Source: DATEDA01 sp963789885 (GTDB taxonomy: Bacteria > Pseudomonadota > Gammaproteobacteria > Burkholderiales > SG8-39). From it: a stretch of DNA of 64,000 nt. Where the stretch lies: the NCBI GenBank assembly GCA_963789885.1, contig CAWBNB010000005.1, positions 124,001 through 188,000 on the forward strand. The letters are read 5' to 3'. Of this stretch, positions 44,647 through 52,085 are shown piece by piece; the first letter of the stretch is position 1; every line of letters starts with the position of its first letter. The position numbers and the translations under genes were made by a program. Below the pieces are notes generated by a model. It ran no database searches, was not told where the DNA came from, and worked only from the letters and a program-made list of their open reading frames with translations.

Positions 44647-44895
44647 AGTGAGGAATGCGACCTCACACTCAAGGCATCCAAACCTGACCGAAATCCGGAG
44701 CGGGTCGATGCGATCCTAGAAAACCTCGCAAAGCGCAAAACGGGCAGGCCTAGAACACTCAAGACCCTTAGAAGCACGATCAACGCGCTACTTGGTAATC
44801 AACTCGGTGACGAAGACCTTGATCTGCTGGTCGCCCAACTCACAGAGCGCGGGGCGATAAAGGTGTCAGACGGCAAGGTGCATTACGAACTATGA
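44647..44895 (+). pseudogene. Start-less remnant ORF, first unit of the cassette region
   Basis: A clear coding frame ends at TGA 44893-44895 and reads SEECDLTLKASKPDRNPERV, DAILENLAKRKTGRPRTLKT, LRSTINALLGNQLGDEDLDL, then LVAQLTERGAIKVSDGKVHY. Composition is lower in G+C than the neighbours and the residue pattern is natural, ending like a small winged helix. No ATG, GTG or TTG start is in frame; the frame runs back into ilvA in a different register. It therefore looks like the 3' part of a larger gene joined to the ilvA end. I do not recognise the full protein. It is followed at once by an attC-like site. Confidence 0.6.
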
Positions 44896-44896
44896 G

Positions 44897-44986
44897 TTCT
44901 AACCCGCGCATCGAGGGGACCGCTTGCCAGCGTCGCTACGCTGCGCTCCGCGCCGCTGACGCGGCCCGTCATGCGCAGCGTTGGGT
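44897..44986 (+). repeat. attC-like recombination site 1
   Basis: R'' is TTCTAAC at 44897 and R' is GTTGGGT at 44980 (fits GTTRRRY exactly). Inside them GCGCAT (44906-44911) pairs with ATGCGC (44971-44976), and the arms differ in length by one base, as expected for the extrahelical base of attC. The 59-bp central part is GC-rich and self-complementary in places. The first base of R'' departs from RYYYAAC. Confidence 0.65.
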
Positions 44987-44989
44987 ACT

Positions 44990-45418
44990 ATGAAACTGGA
45001 AGGCTACTGGTTCAAATCTTCGAAGTTCGAGATCGAACCCGGAGAAGATGAAGAGATCAACCCGCGACTGTATGGGCGGCAGTTGGCCGTCTGGTTGAAA
45101 GCACGCTTGGAGGACTGTGGCTATGTCGTTGAGGACGTCATCGACGAGGATTGGGGCCGATGCCTCATGTGCAGTCGTGAACCCTTTATGCTGTGGGTTG
45201 GCTGCGGCAGCGTAACCGATTACGAGACGGCGCAACCGGGTGATGGCCCTCCCGAGAAGGAAGATGTCGTTTGGCATTGCTTTGCGACAGCGGAGGTCTC
45301 CTTTTGGAAGAGACTGTTCCGAAAAGTCGAGACAGGGCCGTCAGTGGCAAAGCTGTACGCGGACCTTGGTCGAATACTCCGAAAGGAGCCAGAGGTTACC
45401 CTCGTTGAAGAGCCATAG
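44990..45418 (+). CDS. Cassette-borne hypothetical protein
   Basis: A 142-residue acidic soluble protein starting MKLEGYWFKSSKFEIEPGED. It includes RLYGRQLAVWLKARLEDCGY, VVEDVIDEDWGRCLMCSREP and FMLWVGCGS. I recognise this as a protein type that recurs in integron gene cassettes of many proteobacteria, with no known function. ATG 44990 begins 3 bp after the R' box of attC 1; an upstream TTG at 44981 would lie inside attC. The Trp, Cys and acidic residues are strikingly conserved in form, but no catalytic motif is evident. Confidence 0.78.
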   Translation: MKLEGYWFKSSKFEIEPGEDEEINPRLYGRQLAVWLKARLEDCGYVVEDVIDEDWGRCLMCSREPFMLWVGCGSVTDYETAQPGDGPPEKEDVVWHCFATAEVSFWKRLFRKVETGPSVAKLYADLGRILRKEPEVTLVEEP

Positions 45419-45423
45419 GTTGC

Positions 45424-45484
45424 GCCCAACAACGCCATCCACGCGACGCACGAAGACGCACGCGCGCGCTAGCCGGCGTTAGAC
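45424..45484 (+). repeat. attC-like recombination site 2
   Basis: R'' is GCCCAAC at 45424-45430 (fits RYYYAAC exactly) and R' is GTTAGAC at 45478-45484 (fits GTTRRRY exactly), 61 bp overall, close to the classic 59-base element. Arm complementarity continues inward (AACGCC against GGCGTT). It starts 5 bp after the stop of the preceding cassette gene. Confidence 0.78.
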
Positions 45485-45502
45485 GGCGCTGAGGCGATCG
45501 CG

Positions 45503-46168
45503 ATGTTCGTTGGACACTATGGACCAAGCTTTGCGATCAAAGCGGCTCAACCTCCAATACCCCTATGGGTACTCTTCATTGCCGTTCAGCTTGTGGACGT
45601 TGCTTGGTCCGCGCTGATTTTGCTGGGAATCGAAAAGGCTCGAATTGTTCCAGGGATAACCGCTTCGAACCCATTCGACCTCTACTACATGCCTTACACG
45701 CATAGTCTCGTAGCTGCAATCCTGTGGTCGGTGGCAGCAGGCGCGCTCTGCAAAGTTCTTCTTGTACTACGCAAATGGTCAGCCGCCGCATGGATCGGGG
45801 CAGCCGTGTTCTCGCATTGGGTTCTGGACTGGTTAGTCCACCGGCCCGATCTCCCTCTGTACGACGACACGATGAAGGTTGGTCTAGGAATCTGGAACTA
45901 TCCGGTGATCGCCCTTGCTCTCGAGGCACTCCTTCTGTTCGGGGGCATGTTCATGTATATGAGACGGACAATTGCAGTCAATGTCCTCGGCCGCTTCGGC
46001 CCGCCTGCCTTCGGCGTTTTGATGATTGCGATCCAAACCTATATCTTCTTCGGTCCTCCGCCGGCTTCGCCGGGCGAATTGGCGATAACTGCTCTTGTTT
46101 CCTACATTGTCTTTGCTGCGGTCATCGGGTGGCTTGATCGGCAGCGTCGTGATGCAGGCGTTCGTTGA
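45503..46168 (+). CDS. Cassette-borne membrane protein, metal-dependent hydrolase-like
   Basis: A 221-residue protein with about six membrane helices. Histidine and aspartate residues are placed as in YdjM/DUF457-type membrane metal-dependent hydrolases: YYMPYTHSLVAAILW and AVFSHWVLDWLVHRPDLPLY (HxxxD followed by HxxD). Residues before position 40 include the helix PPIPLWVLFIAVQLVDVAWS. It begins 18 bp after attC 2. Activity is unproven for the family. No attC was found after it, so its cassette may have lost its recombination site. Confidence 0.7.
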   Translation: MFVGHYGPSFAIKAAQPPIPLWVLFIAVQLVDVAWSALILLGIEKARIVPGITASNPFDLYYMPYTHSLVAAILWSVAAGALCKVLLVLRKWSAAAWIGAAVFSHWVLDWLVHRPDLPLYDDTMKVGLGIWNYPVIALALEALLLFGGMFMYMRRTIAVNVLGRFGPPAFGVLMIAIQTYIFFGPPPASPGELAITALVSYIVFAAVIGWLDRQRRDAGVR

Positions 46169-46456
46169 ATAGGCGACGAGCGAGAGACTGCGATTCGACA
46201 TTCGCGATACGACCCGTGCAGCAGAATGTTCCTGCTACGATCGTTTGGTCCGGAAGAAGTGGCAGAAAACAGGCGGCGGCTATCCGACGATACGCCAAGG
46301 GGCATGTCCTGTCCGAAGGAAAAGCTGAGCTGACGGCCGGCAGCGCGATGGAAAACGCACTCTCGCAACCGTCGCTTCGCTCCCCTACTCGCGCCGTTCA
46401 CGAACATTGGATGGCCCACCGCTCGCCGCGCCACTAACCAAGCAGCGAGGAATGCC

Positions 46457-47104
46457 GTGTCGAAACTCCGCGTCCAAAGCTTCGCGATTTCCATCGACGG
46501 CTACGGTGCCGGGCCGAACCAGGATCTCCAGAATCCGCTCGGCGTCAGGGGCCCCGAGTTGATGGAGTGGTTCTTCCACACACGCGTGTGGCGGAGGATG
46601 CACGGCCATGACGATGGAGAGACGGGAGTCGACAACGGAATTGCGGAGCAAGGCTTTGCCGGAATCGGTGCCTGGATTCTCGGGCGCAACATGTTCGGTC
46701 CTGTCCGAGGCCCGTGGCCGGACGACAGCTGGAAGGGCTGGTGGGGCGACGAGCCGCCGTATCACACGCCCGTCTTCGTGCTGACGCATCACCCGCGGGC
46801 GCCGCTCAGGATGGCGGGAGGTACGGAGTTTCGCTTCGTCACCGAAGGCATTCACGCCGCTCTGGAGCAGGCGACCGCTGCAGCGGGCGGCCGCGACGTC
46901 CGCCTCGGTGGCGGCGTATCCACCATCCGGCAGTATCTGCGCGCCGCCCTGATCGACGAGCTGCATCTCGCCATCCGACCTGTCCTGCTCGGTTCCGGGG
47001 AGCATCTCTTGAACGACATCGACATGCGTGCTTTGGGCTATGAATGCGCGAAGTACGTCGCGGGCGAACGCGCGACCCACGTCTTTCTGCGCAAGCGCGC
47101 GTGA
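46457..47104 (+). CDS. Dihydrofolate reductase-fold (RibD C-terminal) protein
   Basis: A 215-residue protein from GTG 46457 (GAGGA 5 nt upstream). It starts KLRVQSFAISIDGYGAGPNQ, the first strand and substrate loop of the family. IGAWILGRNMFGPVRGPW and PPYHTPVFVLTHHPRAPL follow. VRLGGGVSTIRQYLRAALID is the NADPH-binding glycine loop, and ELHLAIRPVLLGSGEHLL closes the fold. These stand-alone proteins are common accessory reductases of unknown substrate; it is not a housekeeping folA or ribD. Confidence 0.9.
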   Translation: MSKLRVQSFAISIDGYGAGPNQDLQNPLGVRGPELMEWFFHTRVWRRMHGHDDGETGVDNGIAEQGFAGIGAWILGRNMFGPVRGPWPDDSWKGWWGDEPPYHTPVFVLTHHPRAPLRMAGGTEFRFVTEGIHAALEQATAAAGGRDVRLGGGVSTIRQYLRAALIDELHLAIRPVLLGSGEHLLNDIDMRALGYECAKYVAGERATHVFLRKRA

Positions 47105-47171
47105 CCCGTCCGGCTGGGGCCCGGCGGAAGCGTACCGAGCGGGCGAGCGAGCGCCTGCGCGTGGCGTTGGC

Positions 47172-48449
47172 ATGACCAAGACGACTCACCTTCACCCCTC
47201 CGACCTTCGCGGGTTCGCGCGGCTGGCCACGCACGCGACTGCAGGGCTGGCGGATCTCGTCGAGGCCGTGCATGACACGATTGCCCGTACCGCCCGCGGG
47301 CGCGGTACGCAACCGCCGGGACGCACGCGCGGCCTCACGGGACTGGTCTACAAGAGCGTGCGTGGCGTGACCCGTCTGGTGGGCGGCGGGTTGGATGCCA
47401 TCCTCGCCCAGCTCAGGCCGACGCTCGCCGGACGCGCGTCATCGCCCGAACGCGAGGCCGTCTTGGCCGCGTTGAACGGTGTGTTGGGTGACTACCTTGT
47501 CGCGAGCGACAACCCGCTGGCGATACCCATGAGCCTGCGGCGCAATGGCCGAGTTCTCGCGCTCGAGACGGAGGCGCTCGCCTCGGCGATCCCACAGGGG
47601 GGCGGCAAACTGGCGGTGCTGGCACACGGGCTGTGTCTGAATGATCTGCAGTGGAACCGCGATGGACACGACCACGGTGCGGTGCTCGCCCGAGACCTGG
47701 GCTTCACCCCCCTTTATCTTCACTACAACAGCGGTCTTCACACGTCCACCAACGGGCGCACTCTTGCCGGCTTGCTCGAGGCTCTTCTCGAGCAATGGCC
47801 CCATCGCGTGGAGGAACTGGTGATCATCGCCCACAGTATGGGCGGGCTGGTAACCCGGAGCGCCTGCCATTACGGTGTGGTCGCAGGGCACGATTGGCCG
47901 CGACGGCTCCGCAAACTCGCCTTCCTCGGCACGCCTCACCAGGGTGCACCGCTGGAACGCGGCGGCAACTGGATAGACCTGATCCTGGGCGCGACCCCGT
48001 ATGCCGCCCCGTTCGCCCGACTGGGGAAGATCCGCAGTGCCGGCATCACGGACCTGCGCTACGGCAACGTACTGGACGAGCACTGGAAGGGCCGCGACCG
48101 GTTCGCGCGCGCGGGCGACGCCCGGCAATTCGTGCCTCTGCCGGACGGCGTGCAGAGCTACGCGATGGCCGCGACCACCGGCAAGAAGCCCGGCGATATC
48201 CGTGATCGTCTCGTGGGCGATGGATTCGTACCCGTGAGCAGCGCCCTCGGGCGTCACGAGGATCCCTGCCACGCCTTGTCGTTTCCGAAGTCGCGCCAGT
48301 GGATCGGCTATGGCATGAACCACATGGACTTGCTCGGTCGGACTGAAGTGTCCGATCAAATCGTCCGATGGTTTGCATCCGCGCCTGGCGCCTGCCGTCC
48401 AACTATCCGTTCAACGCGGACGCGCGCGAAAGACGCGCCCGCCGGTTAG
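47172..48449 (+). CDS. Lipase-like alpha/beta hydrolase (PGAP1/GPI-type)
   Basis: A 425-residue hydrolase. ATG 47172 is the first start before the similarity; the frame is open further upstream. KLAVLAHGLCLNDLQWNRDG holds the oxyanion HG, YLHYNSGLHTSTNGRTLAGL is typical, and the nucleophile elbow is LVIIAHSMGGLVTRSA. It continues with KLAFLGTPHQGAPLERGGNW, which is the triacylglycerol-lipase/PGAP1 pattern. Candidate acid and His are in VGDGFVPVSSALGRHED and YGMNHMDLL. The N-terminal 120 residues carry no known domain. Esterase or PHB-related activity is possible but not shown. Confidence 0.85.
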   Translation: MTKTTHLHPSDLRGFARLATHATAGLADLVEAVHDTIARTARGRGTQPPGRTRGLTGLVYKSVRGVTRLVGGGLDAILAQLRPTLAGRASSPEREAVLAALNGVLGDYLVASDNPLAIPMSLRRNGRVLALETEALASAIPQGGGKLAVLAHGLCLNDLQWNRDGHDHGAVLARDLGFTPLYLHYNSGLHTSTNGRTLAGLLEALLEQWPHRVEELVIIAHSMGGLVTRSACHYGVVAGHDWPRRLRKLAFLGTPHQGAPLERGGNWIDLILGATPYAAPFARLGKIRSAGITDLRYGNVLDEHWKGRDRFARAGDARQFVPLPDGVQSYAMAATTGKKPGDIRDRLVGDGFVPVSSALGRHEDPCHALSFPKSRQWIGYGMNHMDLLGRTEVSDQIVRWFASAPGACRPTIRSTRTRAKDAPAG

Positions 48450-48450
48450 C

Positions 48451-48816
48451 GTGGCGCGAGTCGCCAACACGGGCCTGATCGGAGCGGCATTTCTGCTGCT
48501 TGTCGCGTGTTCCGTCCAATCCCACCGATCCACCGAGACTGAATACCCAGCGACGGTAGTCGCTCGCGTCGTCAAGCGCACCGGCGTGCAGCACAGCCCG
48601 ATCCCGATCGTGACGGAAAGCGGAGAAGTGGTTCGCGGAAAGACTCGCATCGACTACGAGCTCCGCGCGAACGACGGCACCCTTCTCGTCGTTCAGGCCA
48701 CGTCGGAATTTTCGGTCGGCGCTTGCGTCATGTTGTCCGGATACGCTGATGGTCCGAGTCGCACTCATTTCTCCTTTGGGAGAGCTCAGCTTGAACCAAG
48801 CGATCGATGTCAGTAG
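48451..48816 (+). CDS. Small putative lipoprotein
   Basis: A 121-residue protein from GTG 48451, one base after the previous stop. The signal sequence ARVANTGLIGAAFLLLVACS has a lipobox LVAC, so Cys20 would be lipidated. The mature part (about 95 aa) is a single beta-rich domain: ATVVARVVKRTGVQHSPIPI, GKTRIDYELRANDGTLLVVQ and EFSVGACVMLSGYADGPSRT. I do not recognise a family. No obvious ribosome site, so coupling to the hydrolase is likely. Confidence 0.6.
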   Translation: MARVANTGLIGAAFLLLVACSVQSHRSTETEYPATVVARVVKRTGVQHSPIPIVTESGEVVRGKTRIDYELRANDGTLLVVQATSEFSVGACVMLSGYADGPSRTHFSFGRAQLEPSDRCQ

Positions 48817-49178
48817 CGCGTGTCGAGGACGCTCCAGCCATGCGACCGCGCGGCTGCACCGATTCGGCAAGGGAGTAGACTGCTTAGTGTTCCGCGACGG
48901 AACAGCAACCAGGAACGAGGAATCAGTCGTTTCGGCTGAAACCTGAACGTCACCTTCGGGCCGGAGGCCCGCCCTTTCGGTACGTCTCGTACCGCTCTGC
49001 AAGCCAGTCGAGTCGCGGGCGCCGCGCACGCGGGGCCGCAATGTCATCCCGTGATCGTGGCGATAACCAAGCCCTAGAGCGCAGATCTTGATCGATCGGC
49101 AGACGCCACGGGGCCGGCGCCTGGCTGGACTGCATTGCGGCCCCACGTCGATGTTGAACTTTCGCAAAGGAAATGGCT
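48817..49178. other. 362-bp intergenic region without a gene
   Basis: I see no convincing coding sequence. At 48957-48971 a CGGGCC-GGA-GGCCCG stem is followed by CCCTTT, a weak terminator candidate for the plus strand. A 61-codon minus-strand frame at 48950-49135 has no start context or similarity. The 3' end supplies AAAGGA, the ribosome site of the GYD gene. Confidence 0.5.
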
Positions 49179-49472
49179 ATGGCGACCTACATCTTGCTTG
49201 CAAACTTCACGGATCAGGGAATTCGCAACGTCAAGGAGACCACGAAGCGTGCCGACGCAGTCAGGGAATCGGCAAAGAAGTTCGGGGCCAACATGAAGGA
49301 GATCTTCTGGACCACGGGACAGTACGACATGGTGGTGACGATCGAGGCGCCCGACGATGCCTCCGTATCCGCGTTCGTCCTGGCAGTGGGCTCCGCGGGG
49401 AACATCCGCGGGCAGACGCTTCGGGCGCATTCCAAGGATGAGATGAACGCGATCTTGACCAAGTTCTCCTGA
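49179..49472 (+). CDS. GYD domain protein
   Basis: A 97-residue protein of the GYD family (ferredoxin-like fold). It runs MATYILLANFTDQGIRNVKE, then KFGANMKEIFWTTGQYDMVV, then IEAPDDASVSAFVLAVGSAG. The TTGQYD block corresponds to the GxYD motif that names the family. ATG 49179 is preferred to ATG 49173 because AAAGGA lies 7 nt before it. Function is unknown; family members are often single genes in stress or accessory regions. A UNCG-type hairpin follows the stop by 20 bp. Confidence 0.9.
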   Translation: MATYILLANFTDQGIRNVKETTKRADAVRESAKKFGANMKEIFWTTGQYDMVVTIEAPDDASVSAFVLAVGSAGNIRGQTLRAHSKDEMNAILTKFS

Positions 49473-49492
49473 CGCCACGCCGATCCATCTCG

Positions 49493-49510
49493 CCACGCGT
49501 CCGCGCGTGG
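49493..49510 (+). other. 7-bp hairpin with UCCG tetraloop after the GYD gene
   Basis: CCACGCG-TCCG-CGCGTGG, a perfect stem closed by a UNCG-class tetraloop in RNA. There is no T tract, so it may protect the 3' end or cause Rho-assisted termination rather than act as an intrinsic terminator. Confidence 0.4.
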
Positions 49511-49643
49511 TGTCGACGAACGAAGGCATGCAGGCGACGGCTTACGACCGCGCCTGGTGCCTGGCGTTCGGCGACAAGAACGGCGGCCATGGCAATTTGC
49601 ACGCATCCCGGCACCGCCGCGCCCACTCGAAGGAGACACTTCC

Positions 49644-50333
49644 ATGCATTCCGCGACCACCGCCGCCACGGTCGACACCGTGATTCGTACGCGCAAGACC
49701 GTCCGCGCATTCCGGCCGGGCCCAGTGTCGCGGTCCCAGCTGGTGGAGATCCTCGAGATGGCGCGCATGGCGCCGAGCACTTTCAACACCCAGCCCTGGC
49801 GCGTGCACTTGCTCGCGGGCGAGGCCAAGCGTGCGCTGAGCGAGGCGATCCTGCGGGCGCACGTTGCGAACACGAGCGCGCCGTTCACACCCTTTCCTCA
49901 GCCTCCGCCACCAGACTGCGGCGCGCGACAGGTGGATTTCGGGCGGCGCTACTACGCGGCGCTGGGCATCGACCGCGCGGACATGGAAGCCCGCGCGCGG
50001 CAGACGGGCCGCAATTTCCGCTTCTTCGATGCGCCGGTAGGCCTGATCTTCACGATCGATGCCGCGCTCACGAGGCACAGCTGGCTCGACTACGGTCTCT
50101 TCCTCCAAAACCTGATGCTCGCCGCGGAGGCCCGCGGCTTCGCGACCTGCCCGCAGGTCTCGTTCGTGCGTCACCAGTCCATAATCGCCGAACACCTGCG
50201 GTTCGCGCCCGACGAAGCGGTGGTCTGCGGCATGTCGCTCGGCTATGCCGATGAGCAGGCCGCGGTTAACGACCTGGCCATGCCGCGAGAGCCGCTGGAA
50301 GGATTCACGCGTTGGCTGGGCTTTGACGAGTAG
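49644..50333 (+). CDS. Nitroreductase family protein
   Basis: A 229-residue FMN-dependent oxidoreductase. ATG 49644 follows AAGGAGA. The first FMN segment is VIRTRKTVRAFRPGPVSRSQ, then EMARMAPSTFNTQPWRVHLL, with the conserved Arg and Asn-Thr-Gln-Pro-Trp. The second is TRHSWLDYGLFLQNLMLAAE and ARGFATCPQVSFVRH, and GMSLGYAD closes the site. Related enzymes reduce nitroaromatics or quinones with NAD(P)H. A longer frame upstream (from 49557) lacks similarity. Confidence 0.92.
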   Translation: MHSATTAATVDTVIRTRKTVRAFRPGPVSRSQLVEILEMARMAPSTFNTQPWRVHLLAGEAKRALSEAILRAHVANTSAPFTPFPQPPPPDCGARQVDFGRRYYAALGIDRADMEARARQTGRNFRFFDAPVGLIFTIDAALTRHSWLDYGLFLQNLMLAAEARGFATCPQVSFVRHQSIIAEHLRFAPDEAVVCGMSLGYADEQAAVNDLAMPREPLEGFTRWLGFDE

Positions 50334-50371
50334 ACGAGGTTGCCGCCAACGCACTGACGAATGGAGGGTCC

Positions 50372-51391
50372 ATGCGCTCCGAGGAAACCGCGGTTCGAAT
50401 TCAATCTGCGCGTCGTGATCTCCTGAGAGCAGGCGCAGCACTCGTCGGGGCCGTGGCGGCTGGCCCGCTGCTCGCCCAACAACCGCCCGCGACCACGGCG
50501 GCGTCGCGCGCCAAGGGACCGCCCGTCTGGCTCGACATGGACCAGGCTGAACTCGATGCCGCCTACGACCAGATCAAATACGCGCCCAATCTGCCGCAGA
50601 TCACCAAGCGCTACGCGACCAACAGTGAGGCCGTTCGTTCGCGACTCGGCGCGCCGCGACGATTCGGCTATGGCCCCACGGCCATCGAGGGGCTCGACGT
50701 CTACGCGACCAACCGGCCCAACGCACCCATCAACGTCTTCATCCACGGCGGCGCGTGGCGCGTGGGTCTCGCGAAGGACTACGCTTTCCCGGCCGAGCTG
50801 TTCGTATACGCCGGGGCGCATCTCGTCGTGCCCGATTTCGTGTGGGTCCAGGACGCGGGCGGCAGCCTGATGCCGATGGCCGACCAAGTCCGCCGCGCGG
50901 TTGCTTGGGTTCATCGCAACGCCCAAAGTTTCGGCGGCGATCCCGATCGCATTTACGTCTCCGGCCATTCGTCGGGTGGCCATCTGGCGGGGGTCGTCCT
51001 CACCACGGACTGGCGCCAGGAGTTCAACCTGCCCGCCGACACGGTGAAGGGCGGGTTGTGCTGCAGCGGCCTATTCGATCTGAAGCCGGCTCGCCTGTCC
51101 GCACGCAGCGCCTACGTCAAGTTCACCGACGAGATCGAGCAGGCACTGAGCCCCCAACGTCACCTCAACAAGCTCAACGCTCCAGTGATCGTCGCGTACG
51201 GCACCCTCGAGACCCCCGAGTTCCAGCGCCAGTCCCGTGATTTCGCCGCCGCGGTGAAGTCCGCGGGCAAGCCGGTACAGCTCCTGGTCGCCGAGGGGTT
51301 CAACCACTTCGAAATCATCGAAACGCTCGCAAATCCTTACGGCCTTCTGGGGCGGGCGGTGCTGGAGCAGATGAAACTCGGCCAGGCTTGA
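50372..51391 (+). CDS. Exported alpha/beta hydrolase (kynurenine formamidase/esterase-like)
   Basis: A 339-residue enzyme. The N-terminus SARRDLLRAGAALVGAVAAG has the twin-arginine pattern RRxLL followed by a hydrophobic stretch and a cleavage region around LLAQQ, so Tat export is likely. The catalytic domain has the HGGAW oxyanion motif in VFIHGGAWRVG and the nucleophile elbow VSGHSSGGHLAGV. The acid is probably in YGTLETPEFQRQ and the His in EGFNHFEIIE. This is the carboxylesterase/kynurenine formamidase group; the substrate is unknown. GGAGG lies 6 nt before the ATG. Confidence 0.86.
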   Translation: MRSEETAVRIQSARRDLLRAGAALVGAVAAGPLLAQQPPATTAASRAKGPPVWLDMDQAELDAAYDQIKYAPNLPQITKRYATNSEAVRSRLGAPRRFGYGPTAIEGLDVYATNRPNAPINVFIHGGAWRVGLAKDYAFPAELFVYAGAHLVVPDFVWVQDAGGSLMPMADQVRRAVAWVHRNAQSFGGDPDRIYVSGHSSGGHLAGVVLTTDWRQEFNLPADTVKGGLCCSGLFDLKPARLSARSAYVKFTDEIEQALSPQRHLNKLNAPVIVAYGTLETPEFQRQSRDFAAAVKSAGKPVQLLVAEGFNHFEIIETLANPYGLLGRAVLEQMKLGQA

Positions 51392-51412
51392 TCGAAGCGA
51401 CGCCCAACTCCA

Positions 51413-51520
51413 ATTTTCGCGCTGTTGATCAGTGTCGTGCTTACCATCATCATTGATTTGGATCGGCCGCGCCGCGGCCTCAGAGGCTTCCATGAAGCGC
51501 CACCTTCTCCGCCTCACTGA
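51413..51520 (+). pseudogene. 3' remnant of a DUF4239-type membrane protein
   Basis: The frame ending at TGA 51518-51520 reads IFALLISVVLTIIIDLDRPR then RGLRGFHEA. The segment hydrophobic helix-DLDRPRRGL is the conserved C-terminal signature of DUF4239 (bestrophin-like) membrane proteins. Nothing upstream encodes the remainder; the previous gene stops at 51391. Residues after RGL do not match the family, so the extreme end is altered too. Confidence 0.55.
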
Positions 51521-51576
51521 AATGCTGCCGCGCCGCTGGGCCAAGCTCGATTGAGAACTGGCGAGGGTGCACCGAC

Positions 51577-51951
51577 ATGCCGCGCTATACCGGGAGTTGT
51601 CACTGTGGCCGCGTCCGATTCGAAATCGACGCAGTCATCGATCGCGTCACGGAGTGCAATTGCTCCATCTGTTCGAAAAAAGGGATCCTCCACTTGCGAG
51701 TCGCGCCCGAGAATTTCCGACTTCGATCCGGCGGCGAGGTTCTCGGCACCTACCAGTTTGGAACCATGGTGGCGAAGCATCACTTCTGCACCGTTTGCGG
51801 CATCCACACGTTCACTCGTCCTCGCGCCGCTCCCGATCTGTACACGGTGAACGTGCGTTGCCTCGACGGTGTCGATCTCGCGAGCCTCGGCTGCGAGATC
51901 AGCAAGTTCGATGGGCAGAACTGGGAGGCGTCAGTGGGAACTCTCAAGTAG
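51577..51951 (+). CDS. GFA family zinc protein 1
   Basis: A 124-residue protein of the Gfa (glutathione-dependent formaldehyde-activating enzyme) family. Zinc ligands are visible in YTGSCHCGRVRFE, ECNCSICSKKG and HHFCTVCGIHTF (CxC, CxxC and CxxC). VNVRCLDGVDLASL is the typical C-terminal block. Founding members bind the glutathione-formaldehyde adduct, but most short homologues have no proven activity. It is the first of three such genes within 4.6 kb; the copies are distinct in sequence rather than recent duplicates. Confidence 0.92.
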   Translation: MPRYTGSCHCGRVRFEIDAVIDRVTECNCSICSKKGILHLRVAPENFRLRSGGEVLGTYQFGTMVAKHHFCTVCGIHTFTRPRAAPDLYTVNVRCLDGVDLASLGCEISKFDGQNWEASVGTLK

Positions 51952-52060
51952 AGTCCCGCCCTGACCGTCCACACGGACTGCCCGTTCCGAAGCTCGTCCA
52001 GATAGGCAAAGAAGCAATGAGAACGCAAGGGACTCTGCATGCGTAAGGACACCTGCGGCG

Positions 52061-52085
52061 GGTCGAGGGTGATCCCGCCTCGACC
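52061..52085 (+). promoter_or_regulatory. Inverted repeat abutting the DMT transporter start
   Basis: GGTCGAGG and CCTCGACC form a perfect 8-bp stem around a 9-nt loop and end directly before GTG 52086, in the place where a ribosome site would be. In mRNA the hairpin would hide the initiation region. An operator or a wrong start are alternatives. Confidence 0.45.

Larger units (their letters stand above)
44647..46168 (+). mobile_element. Integrase-less integron cassette array (CALIN-like)
   Basis: Two attC-like sites (44897-44986 and 45424-45484) each lie directly after one ORF and 3-18 bp before the next. All three ORFs are on the same strand with minimal spacing, which is the normal cassette layout. 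Base composition is lower than that of the chromosome on both sides. No intI gene, attI site or Pc promoter is visible in the window, so this would be a cluster of attC sites lacking an integrase. A third attC after 46168 was looked for and not found. Imperfect repeats of GAGGAATGC flank the region. Confidence 0.65.

Noticed and set aside
46169..46456. Third attC site after the last cassette gene
   Set aside because: No pair of RYYYAAC and GTTRRRY boxes with complementary arms could be found in the 288 bp.
48950..49135. 61-codon minus-strand frame
   Set aside because: No ribosome site, no family similarity, and no neighbour on that strand.
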